7,344 nucleotides of DNA from Acidobacteriaceae bacterium (GTDB lineage: Bacteria > Acidobacteriota > Terriglobia > Terriglobales > Acidobacteriaceae): assembly GCA_003165455.1 (NCBI GenBank), contig PLUJ01000230.1:7386-14729 (forward strand), in the 5' to 3' direction. A program made the position numbers and the translations under genes. Under the pieces are notes generated by a model. The model ran no database searches. It saw only the letters and a list, made by a program, of their open reading frames with translations, and was not told the origin of the DNA. Below, in pieces: positions 1 to 5,510 of the stretch (position 1 is its first letter; each line of letters starts with the position of its first letter).

Positions 1-582
1 GCCTACCGGGTGATCGTTAAGGTAATCGCCAACCGTTCCACCGTCATTGCCGAGCAGAGTTGGGATTGGCGTGGTGCCATACAGGGCACCGTTGGTGGCA
101 TGTTGCGAGCCGCCATTCGGAAGCAGGCTCCACGCTTGCTCGTAGGACTGATTCATCATCATGGCGCCCTTCGAGACGTTGCCATCATGGCAGCTCAGGC
201 AGATGGCGATGCCGGAGATGACTGGCGGAGAGGAGCTGTACCACTGGGTTGGTCCGCCGAAGTTTACCGTGTAGCCGAAGCCGCCAGTGTCATAGCCACC
301 GCCGACTTGCAGCGTTTCCTGGGTGATCAAAGATACGTCTTGTCCCCAGAGGTGGTAATCGCCTTCATTTCCGCCCTTGCTCGTGATGCCGCTGCCGGCG
401 ACCAGATCGCCACCGTTGCCGCGTCCGCCACTATGGGGAGCATGGCAGCCTGCGCAGCCGCGTCCGCCATTGTTGTGCGCACCCAACACGTCGTTGTTGG
501 GGATAAATGTTTGTGCCGACGCCATGCCCACAAGACTTATAGCAAGCAAAGCGAAGAGGATTACTAGGATTACCTTTTTCAT
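1..582 (-). CDS. Secreted multiheme c-type cytochrome, N-terminal 194 residues (cut by left edge)
   Basis: Read on the minus strand, an open frame starts at the ATG at 582-580 and runs without a stop off the left edge. A strong Shine-Dalgarno (GGAGGAG) lies about 7 bases ahead. Residues 1-23 form a clear signal peptide: MKK, a hydrophobic core, then ASA before Q24. The mature part shows two heme-attachment motifs, CAGCH at 43-47 (followed by APH, the CxxCHxxH pattern) and CLSCH at 128-132 (followed by DG), plus H36 and a DHPVG stretch at the cut end. Between the motifs is a Gly/Asn/Ser/Tyr-rich segment. These features fit periplasmic or extracellular multiheme cytochromes that carry electrons; the CLSCHDG...DHPVG combination recurs in doubled-CXXCH proteins, so further hemes are expected beyond the window. 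It lies 232 bases behind the propeller gene and has its own promoter candidate. Cytochrome identity is sure; the exact family and its place (periplasm, outer surface or filament) are not. Confidence 0.88.
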   Translation of the reverse strand, partial: MKKVILVILFALLAISLVGMASAQTFIPNNDVLGAHNNGGRGCAGCHAPHSGGRGNGGDLVAGSGITSKGGNEGDYHLWGQDVSLITQETLQVGGGYDTGGFGYTVNFGGPTQWYSSSPPVISGIAICLSCHDGNVSKGAMMMNQSYEQAWSLLPNGGSQHATNGALYGTTPIPTLLGNDGGTVGDYLNDHPVG

Positions 583-599
583 TGGTGAACTCCTCCTCA

Positions 600-613
600 A
601 ATAAGGCCTTATT
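600..613. promoter_or_regulatory. 14-bp perfect palindrome just ahead of the cytochrome RBS
   Basis: AATAAGGCCTTATT is a perfect two-fold palindrome without a spacer. It sits two bases upstream of the Shine-Dalgarno of the minus-strand cytochrome gene that starts at 582. It could be an operator in DNA, or a weak AU-rich hairpin with a GGCC loop in the leader RNA. No regulator is recognised; a chance palindrome cannot be excluded. Confidence 0.35.
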
Positions 614-678
614 CGACTCGGTACTGCTACTCACACTCCCATTTGCACGGAAGTTACCTAATTCTTGAAGTTGGCTAA

Positions 679-707
679 TTTATTGGGTGAGCTGTAAACG
701 ATTGCAA
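679..707 (-). promoter_or_regulatory. Candidate sigma-70-type promoter for the left cytochrome gene
   Basis: On the minus strand TTGCAA (707-702, 4 of 6 to TTGACA) is followed after exactly 17 bases by AATAAA (684-679, 4 of 6 to TATAAT). Transcription would begin near 672 and give a leader of about 90 bases before the ATG at 582. The -35 hexamer lies inside one arm of the inverted repeat at 702-742, so a factor bound there could affect it. Matches are moderate, so this is a candidate only. Confidence 0.4.
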
Positions 708-742
708 CAGAATGGCTTCCGTTCTTTGGATCGCTGTTGCAA
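702..742. repeat. 9-bp inverted repeat TTGCAACAG / CTGTTGCAA
   Basis: TTGCAACAG at 702-710 and its exact reverse complement CTGTTGCAA at 734-742 are separated by 23 bases. The repeat centres are 32 bases apart, about three helical turns, which suits two half-operators on one face of the DNA. One arm overlaps the candidate -35 hexamer of the cytochrome promoter. It could instead form an RNA hairpin with a 23-base loop at the 3' end of the propeller transcript. There is no T-run after it, so a simple intrinsic terminator is less likely. Confidence 0.5.
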
Positions 743-803
743 ATTTCCACACACAAGGCTGGGCAGGCCAGATGAGCCTTCTCCCACAATAGGATTGGTG
801 AAA

Positions 804-817
804 TAGCGCAAGCGCTA
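804..817 (-). terminator. Short hairpin overlapping the propeller stop codon (weak terminator candidate)
   Basis: TAGCGC and GCGCTA form a palindrome around two bases. On the minus-strand RNA this folds as a 5-bp stem TAGCG/CGCTA closed by a CUUG loop, and the stem includes the UAG stop of the propeller gene (817-815). Only UUU follows, so termination would be weak. It may rather protect the 3' end of the cytochrome-propeller message. Confidence 0.3.
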
Positions 818-2164
818 ATGGTTCGGAGTGGTGGATGCGGACGCTGGCGGGGCGGGCTTGGACATCTCTGGATTGGCCGCCGCTGGAATTGCGCTAACCG
901 GCGGTGGTGTTTTTTCTGCCGGCTTCTTATCGCTTGTCGGTGGCGCTATCGACTTCCCATCCGACTTCTTCGCGACCTCGGCTTTGCGCCGGTCATATTC
1001 CTTCTGCGCTTCCGCGTTATTAATGTAGCGGAACATTTGGACGCGTCCGAGAAGTTGCTCGCTGGTAAAGACACGATTCATTTTGTCGATCGTGACCCCC
1101 GTCAGCGCCTGAAATTGTCCAGGGAGCATTCCAAAGCCGCCGACGATCAGACGCAGTTCGCCCTCCGGGGTGAATACCTGAAGCCGGTTCATCATCGCGT
1201 CCGCCACCCATACATGGCCGTCACAGTCGACAGCAATGCCCTTGGGACGCGCGAATTCGCCGGGACCGTCCCCATTCTTTCCAAACGCGCGAGTAAACAC
1301 TCCGTCGGCGTCAAACTCCTCGACACGATCGTTCAGCGTGTCGGTGACGAAAAGATTTCCATCTTTATCTACGGCGACATTGGTGGGCGAGGAGAAATCT
1401 CCCGCCGTTGTAAGCGTATGGTTCTTGCCCGGAGTGCCAATCTTGCGCAGCAGCTTGAAAGTATCCGCATCGTAAACCAGAACTTGGTCGGTTCCCGTGT
1501 TGGCTACATAAAGAAAGCGGTTTTCCTCATCAATCGCAAGTCCAGCCGGGTCGCTCATGGTTCCTTCGCCGAATGCGCCTTCCAATTTGTGCTTCGCATT
1601 AAACACCAGCACGTGATTGTATTCACCGTCTGAGACGAAGATTCGATCCGAGTCATCGATCACCAGGCCAAAGATGCGTCCGAACTTCGCGTCGACGCCG
1701 TGCTTGATCAAATCCGTATCACGACTCTCGGGGTTGAAGACAAAGACCGCGCCCACCTTCGTGTCCGCAACATACAACATGCCCTTCGAATCTACGGCCA
1801 TCCCATACGGAGTTCCCAGTTGGAAGCGCGGCTTGGTCCCCGCGCGTTTGGCGGCGTCATCGGGAGTAATACCGGCCATCCGGTCCATCCACGATTTCCT
1901 CTCGACCTTGGGCGCTTGTTTCACCGGGTCGGGCTTCTGAGCCGAGAAATAATCCAGATATCTGAGCCGCGCGATGGCCGGCGGTTGCGGCCATACGATG
2001 TTGGAAATATCGAGCTTCGGAGGTTCCAGCGGCTTAGGGCTGGGTTTTTTCTTTTGATCCGCGAGAACGGAAGCGGACGTGGCGAGGATCGCCAAAAGCG
2101 CCAATCCGAAAAACGCCACCCTATGAAAAGTCTCGCTTACTGGTTTTTGATTGATCTCGGGCAT
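815..2164 (-). CDS. Secreted six-bladed NHL-repeat beta-propeller protein
   Basis: A 449-residue exported protein. The N-terminus has a signal peptide with a hydrophobic core at 16-34 and a probable cleavage after VLA (35). Next comes a basic, Pro-rich linker and a WPQPP...ARLRYL motif (58-70) common in NHL proteins found beside multiheme cytochromes. Six NHL-type blades follow, at about 118-145, 163-190, 205-233, 259-287, 306-335 and 353-380; each has the pattern hydrophobic-VD..G.hhVaD...N.hhhF, with the sixth the most degenerate. Residues 385-449 are a Lys/Pro/Ala-rich, probably disordered tail. There is no heme motif and only one cysteine (314). The start is well set: an AAGGAGG at 2180-2174 lies inside the end of the 16-heme cytochrome gene, 9 bases before the ATG, and only two bases separate that gene's stop from this start, so the two are almost certainly co-transcribed and translationally coupled. 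Such propellers usually bind proteins or ligands; a scaffold or partner role for the cytochrome is inferred. No enzymatic role can be read. Confidence 0.9.
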   Translation of the reverse strand: MPEINQKPVSETFHRVAFFGLALLAILATSASVLADQKKKPSPKPLEPPKLDISNIVWPQPPAIARLRYLDYFSAQKPDPVKQAPKVERKSWMDRMAGITPDDAAKRAGTKPRFQLGTPYGMAVDSKGMLYVADTKVGAVFVFNPESRDTDLIKHGVDAKFGRIFGLVIDDSDRIFVSDGEYNHVLVFNAKHKLEGAFGEGTMSDPAGLAIDEENRFLYVANTGTDQVLVYDADTFKLLRKIGTPGKNHTLTTAGDFSSPTNVAVDKDGNLFVTDTLNDRVEEFDADGVFTRAFGKNGDGPGEFARPKGIAVDCDGHVWVADAMMNRLQVFTPEGELRLIVGGFGMLPGQFQALTGVTIDKMNRVFTSEQLLGRVQMFRYINNAEAQKEYDRRKAEVAKKSDGKSIAPPTSDKKPAEKTPPPVSAIPAAANPEMSKPAPPASASTTPNH

Positions 2165-2166
2165 GT

Positions 2167-3675
2167 CTAACGCCCTCCTTGGGGAACTGCCGCCGCAGCT
2201 CCAGTACTCGCCGCTGGACCAATTGCCTGTTTGGGTCCGATCAAACCCTTGTGACAGCTATGGCAAAAATCCATGTTGTTAGCCTGATCCTTGACCAATA
2301 GATCGGCCTGCACAGAAGCATGCGGCTGATGGCAGGTCAGGCAATTCAAAGGGATCAGGATTTTGGTCCGATCCTTCGGATCCACCAGATCCGAGACCGG
2401 GTGCCGCTCCACTGGGTGGCCTAAGCCGTATTCCAACGGCAGCACGGACCCTTTGGAGAAATAATTCTCCGGCAATTTCACTTTGCCGTCGAAGATGGCC
2501 ACCAGATGCTCGCTCTCCAGTTTCTGGGGCCGGGCATTAGGACCGTGGCACTCAAGGCACAACTGGTTGGGCGTCTTCGCACGAAGCAGGTGATCGTTAT
2601 CGTTGCCGTGAGGATCGTGGCAGACGGCGCACCCCTGCTCGAAGGCTGGCTGATGCACGTGCATCTTCTTGCCTTCCCCCGCCTGATCGCTATGACATCC
2701 CAGGCAGACCGAAACCGCGTCTGGTTTGGGAAACGCCGGTGATCGCCCAGCATGCGGGTTATGGCAATCGGTGCAATCGCCCGCTGCGCCCGGATGCTGC
2801 ACCTTCGCCTTCTCGATCTGCTCGGCTTTATCGGAGTGGCACGTAACACACGATTCCTTTGGGCTTGCCTGGGTCAGTACAACTTTCCCGTCCTTGGCCG
2901 GTTGATGGCATACGTCGCACTGCTTCGAAGCGAAAGGATCGTGCAGAAATGCCTGCATCAGCTTAGGAGTTCGGGACTGATGAGGATCATGGCAGGAGAG
3001 GCAATCGGCCGTTCCAAACGGTTGTCCCTGATGTGCCTTCACCAGACTCTCATCCTTAACATCGTGACAGTCAAGGCACAGAGCGGGCGCGTCCTTGGTT
3101 AAATGAAAATCGAATTCGCGTTTGCCGCGTTCACCAGTCTTATGAGTGATGTGGCAGGTGTCGCATCCCATGTCGAGAGCTGCATGGCGGCTGCCGCCCG
3201 CTGGAACATCTGTTCCTTGATTGTGGCAGGTGAGACACAAATTATCTTTCTTCTCGCCCGATGTCGTCTTCAACAATTGATTCTTGTTGTCGGAGGTGTG
3301 CGGATCGTGGCACGTCAGGCAATCTCGAACCGCCGGGGGATGAACGTGCCCTTTGATCTGCGTGGCGTCTTTATCGCTGTGGCAGGTGAGGCATACTTTG
3401 TAGGGTGTGGCCGTGATCAACTTTACATGTGTGATATCCCGGTTGACCCGAATTTCGTGGCAGCTCAAGCATCCCATCGCGATGGCGGAATGAACCGATT
3501 TGCCCTTGGTTTTGTCTTCGTGGCAGGAAAGGCAGATTGCGGAGTCGGCCTTTGGATCGAGCGGGACCGGATGCTTCGCCGCACCGGCTTGCCCTGCAAG
3601 ACTCAAAACCAAAATCACACAGGCGAGGCTCTCGATCGTCCATTTCGCTCGCGCTGACAATTTCGCAAATACCAT
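2167..3675 (-). CDS. Exported 16-heme c-type cytochrome (doubled CXXCH type)
   Basis: A 502-residue protein with a signal peptide: basic ARAK, hydrophobic core at 14-28, probable cleavage at AGA near 32. Sixteen CXXCH motifs start at C48, 69, 95, 119, 147, 171, 200, 225, 253, 276, 301, 324, 349, 373, 445 and 471, about one heme per 29 mature residues. Many are paired as CLxCHSDK...H.P...C..CHDPH, the doubled-CXXCH arrangement in which the CHxPH-type histidine can ligate a neighbouring heme. This suggests growth by duplication of a two-heme unit. Residues 378-444 form a heme-free insert rich in His (390, 420, 425), and the C-terminal 25 residues are Ala/Gly/Pro-rich. The role would be electron transfer through the periplasm or to the outside; donor and acceptor cannot be read. 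The ATG at 3675 has only a weak G-rich Shine-Dalgarno, but it directly precedes the signal peptide. It is the first gene of the leftward operon and is followed by the propeller gene. Confidence 0.95.
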   Translation of the reverse strand: MVFAKLSARAKWTIESLACVILVLSLAGQAGAAKHPVPLDPKADSAICLSCHEDKTKGKSVHSAIAMGCLSCHEIRVNRDITHVKLITATPYKVCLTCHSDKDATQIKGHVHPPAVRDCLTCHDPHTSDNKNQLLKTTSGEKKDNLCLTCHNQGTDVPAGGSRHAALDMGCDTCHITHKTGERGKREFDFHLTKDAPALCLDCHDVKDESLVKAHQGQPFGTADCLSCHDPHQSRTPKLMQAFLHDPFASKQCDVCHQPAKDGKVVLTQASPKESCVTCHSDKAEQIEKAKVQHPGAAGDCTDCHNPHAGRSPAFPKPDAVSVCLGCHSDQAGEGKKMHVHQPAFEQGCAVCHDPHGNDNDHLLRAKTPNQLCLECHGPNARPQKLESEHLVAIFDGKVKLPENYFSKGSVLPLEYGLGHPVERHPVSDLVDPKDRTKILIPLNCLTCHQPHASVQADLLVKDQANNMDFCHSCHKGLIGPKQAIGPAASTGAAAAVPQGGR

Positions 3676-3720
3676 CGCCGCCCCGGAGTCCTCATTCGCT
3701 GCATTTGCACGAACCTCGCC

Positions 3721-3726
3721 TTTATA
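3721..3726 (-). promoter_or_regulatory. Possible -10 box (TATAAA) for the leftward operon
   Basis: On the minus strand TATAAA lies 45 bases before the ATG of the 16-heme cytochrome gene. No good -35 hexamer is found 16-18 bases upstream, so this would need an activator or may be chance. It is the best -10-like hexamer near this start. Confidence 0.22.
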
Positions 3727-3810
3727 AGCCAGGCTCCCAAAATTTCCGCGAACATTCCTAACAGCTGCAACTCAAAGAGGTTGCACAGATAGCACCGGGC
3801 AACAGCACAA

Positions 3811-3854
3811 ACCGAAGGAGCGTACTGTCTGCGCGAAATCCCCGCAGATTCGGT
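3811..3854. repeat. Nested inverted repeats in the divergent control region
   Basis: TCTGCG (3828-3833) and CGCAGA (3843-3848) form a perfect 6-bp stem around a 9-base loop. Directly outside the right arm, TTCGGT (3849-3854) pairs with ACCGAA (3811-3816), leaving an 11-base bulge on the left side only. Both halves lie about 10-50 bases to the left of the TGTGA/TCACA dyad, so a leftward transcript starting near that dyad would carry it. The function is unknown; it could be a leader RNA structure or a second operator. Confidence 0.4.
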
Positions 3855-3862
3855 TACCGCTG

Positions 3863-3878
3863 TGTGATATGCCTCACA
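3863..3878. promoter_or_regulatory. Perfect CRP/FNR-family operator TGTGA-N6-TCACA
   Basis: The 16-base sequence TGTGATATGCCTCACA matches both half-sites of the CRP-type consensus at all ten positions, with the usual six-base spacer. It lies between the divergent starts at 3675 and 3996, centred at 3870.5. This is the site class bound by CRP, and by related CRP/FNR-family regulators such as HcpR with a similar TGTGA half-site. A single factor could therefore act on both the cytochrome operon and the heme-assembly operon. Which family member binds is not readable, as no regulator gene of this family is in the window. Confidence 0.65.
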
Positions 3879-3920
3879 ATTTCCGCTGGCCAACCCATGT
3901 CCGGTCTGCCAACTCTTTGC

Positions 3921-3926
3921 AATAAC
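3921..3926 (+). promoter_or_regulatory. Possible -10 box for resB, spaced for class I activation
   Basis: AATAAC (4 of 6 to TATAAT), preceded by TGC, lies downstream of the CRP-type dyad. A start near 3932 would place the centre of the dyad (3870.5) at about -61.5, the classic class I activator position. There is no recognisable -35 hexamer, as is common in activator-dependent promoters. The match is weak, and the spacing is the main argument. Confidence 0.28.
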
Positions 3927-3966
3927 AGCAACTTCGCCGCGCTTGCCGGAAATGGTGGAAAACGTG

Positions 3967-3993
3967 CTTCCTCTCCAAGCCAGAAAGAGGAAG
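3967..3993 (+). promoter_or_regulatory. Hairpin that buries the resB Shine-Dalgarno
   Basis: CTTCCTCT (3967-3974) is the exact reverse complement of AGAGGAAG (3986-3993), with an 11-base loop between. The right arm is the Shine-Dalgarno of resB, two bases before the ATG at 3996 (the GAGG core is 5 bases away). In the RNA the whole ribosome-binding site would be paired in an 8-bp stem with four G-C pairs, plus a possible G-U extension. This would lower or gate translation of resB. Whether it acts as a thermometer, is opened by a protein or small RNA, or is simply damping cannot be told. Confidence 0.5.
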
Positions 3994-3995
3994 TT

Positions 3996-5435
3996 ATGGC
4001 TGCACCTACGCTCTCCGTTCCTCGCAGGATCTGGCAGACCCTCGCAGCGATCAAGACCGGCGTTATTTTACTCATCGTGGTTGTCGTCCTTTCCGCGGCG
4101 GGCACCGTAATCCTCCAGCGGCCTGCCACCGACCCCGACGAAATGACGCGAGCCTATTCGCCGCAGGTGTTGCGCTTGCTGGATACCCTTGGCCTGACCG
4201 ACGTCTTTCACGCCTGGTGGTTCGTGTTGTTGCTGAGCCTCGTGAGCCTCAGCATTATTGCCGCCTCCATCCAGCGTTTCCCCAACTCCTGGAGATTCTA
4301 TTCACGCTCGTACAAGAGTCCGGATGAAGCTTTCCGCCGCGCTATCCCGGTGCGGGCTTTAATTCCAGTGAACGACCATAACGAAGAGAAGGCATTATCC
4401 GTCGCCGACCGGGTGTTGCAGAAAGCGGGATTTCGGCCGCAGCGGATTGTACGAGAGAACAGCTTCTCCTTGTTCGGCGAACGTCATCGCTTTTCCCAGA
4501 TGGCGGTTTATATCGTGCATTTGAGCCTGCTGCTCATTTTTACAGGAGGCACCATCGATGCTCTCTACGGCTGGCGGGCCTTCCTCACTCTTACTCGCGG
4601 ACAACAGTCGACCCAAGTGCAGCCGCAAAATGGAAAGGTGCGCGATCTGCCGTTTGCCATCCGCTGTGACGGGGCTGGCCAGGAAAATTATGCTGACGGA
4701 AGTCCCAAGCGCTGGTGGTCGGACTTGGCCGTGGTGAAGAATGGGCAAGTCGTGTTGCGCAAGCAAATCGTAGTGAACGAACCGCTGGTTTACGGCGGCC
4801 TCCGTTTCTATCAGGCCAGCTATGGCAAGACGGGCAAGCTCGATAAACTTCTCCTTACTGCCACTCCGCGCAATGGCGGACCCGCGGAAGAGTTGACGAT
4901 TGGGCCTGATGAAACTGTTTCGCTCGATCCCTACGCGACCGTGCGACTGGCCGAATTCTTTCCCGACTACGCCCTGGGTGACGGTCAGGTATATGCTCGC
5001 TCGAACGATTTGCAAAATCCTGCGGTGCACTTGATCGTCCAATCAAAAGCCGCAAACAAAGCGATTAACGTATGGATGCCGCCCATCCCAGGCCTCGAAC
5101 AGAATGCTTCCTCTCCCTATTCATTCGAAGGAAAAGACGTGCAAATGGCGTACTTCACTGGCCTTGAGGTTTCGCATGAGCCAGGCCAATGGGCGGTATG
5201 GGCGGGAGTCGTTGTCATGGGCATTGGCCTCATTCTCGTTTTCTACTTCGTCCACAGCAGGATTTGGGTTGCGCCAGCGCGCGATGTGCATGGCCAGTTG
5301 AATCTGTGGATCGGCGGGTCTGCCAACAAGAATAAGGACGCCTTCGAACATCGCTTTCACGCAATCGTGAAACAGCTCGAATCCGAACTCAAGATTTTCC
5401 CGCAGGCGGAGCTCAAAAAACCGTTCCTGCGCTGA
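3996..5435 (+). CDS. resB: ResB/Ccs1 family System II cytochrome c biogenesis protein
   Basis: A 479-residue inner-membrane protein that, with CcsA/ResC, carries heme outward and presents it to apocytochromes for thioether attachment. Visible in order: TM1 at about 20-40, TM2 at 74-91 preceded by LGLTDVFHAWWF (65-76, a ResB hallmark), TM3 at 168-186 containing H175, a large extracytoplasmic domain with DLPFAIRCD (217-225) and VNEPLVYGGLRFYQASYG (260-277, the family's VN.PL.Y.GLRFYQSSYG), and TM4 at about 399-419 ending at H420. H175 and H420 are plausible heme-handling residues. The length is normal. The start is the ATG at 3996, preceded by AGAGGAAG; the frame is open back to a GTG at 3864, but that codon lies inside the CRP-type dyad and the extra residues do not look like ResB. 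The RBS is in a hairpin. ccsA follows after 75 bases, and the cytochrome operon it probably serves is divergent. Confidence 0.93.
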   Translation: MAAPTLSVPRRIWQTLAAIKTGVILLIVVVVLSAAGTVILQRPATDPDEMTRAYSPQVLRLLDTLGLTDVFHAWWFVLLLSLVSLSIIAASIQRFPNSWRFYSRSYKSPDEAFRRAIPVRALIPVNDHNEEKALSVADRVLQKAGFRPQRIVRENSFSLFGERHRFSQMAVYIVHLSLLLIFTGGTIDALYGWRAFLTLTRGQQSTQVQPQNGKVRDLPFAIRCDGAGQENYADGSPKRWWSDLAVVKNGQVVLRKQIVVNEPLVYGGLRFYQASYGKTGKLDKLLLTATPRNGGPAEELTIGPDETVSLDPYATVRLAEFFPDYALGDGQVYARSNDLQNPAVHLIVQSKAANKAINVWMPPIPGLEQNASSPYSFEGKDVQMAYFTGLEVSHEPGQWAVWAGVVVMGIGLILVFYFVHSRIWVAPARDVHGQLNLWIGGSANKNKDAFEHRFHAIVKQLESELKIFPQAELKKPFLR

Positions 5436-5473
5436 GTGGACGCTGAGTGGACGATAGAAACGACATAGAAACG
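5430..5473 (+). repeat. Two adjacent short direct duplications at the end of resB
   Basis: CGCTGAGTGGA occurs twice in tandem (5430-5440 and 5441-5451); the first copy contains the resB TGA stop. Directly after it, ATAGAAACG occurs at 5454-5462 and 5465-5473, again with an 11-base period. This looks like slippage or a recent micro-duplication in the resB-ccsA spacer. No function is evident. Confidence 0.6.
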
Positions 5474-5510
5474 TTTTTAGACGATAAGCCGCTTTACTGA
5501 GGAGGCAATT

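Noticed and set aside
10..567. Plus-strand open frame of 185 codons at the left end
   Set aside because: It is antisense to the signal-peptide-bearing CXXCH cytochrome on the minus strand, has no plausible RBS and resembles no known family.
583..814. GEMM-type (cyclic dinucleotide) riboswitch before the cytochrome gene
   Set aside because: Such riboswitches precede cytochrome genes in some bacteria, but the conserved core (GGACGCAAAGCC-like) is absent here and in 3676-3860.
818..1633. Plus-strand open frame of 271 codons across the propeller gene
   Set aside because: It is the opposite strand of the NHL repeats; the repeated composition keeps it open. Its translation is Arg-rich and without domain pattern.
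2167..3675. Lipoprotein signal at Cys-19 of the 16-heme cytochrome
   Set aside because: The residues before the Cys (SLA) fit a lipobox poorly and the hydrophobic core continues beyond it to a normal AGA cleavage site.
3780..3803. GTTGC/GCAAC inverted repeat in the divergent spacer
   Set aside because: Only five base pairs with a 14-base gap; expected by chance in a region of this size.
3864..3995. N-terminal extension of resB to a GTG at 3864
   Set aside because: The GTG lies inside the CRP-type dyad, no Shine-Dalgarno precedes it, and the added 44 residues do not resemble ResB, whereas the ATG at 3996 has AGAGGAAG ahead and begins just before TM1.
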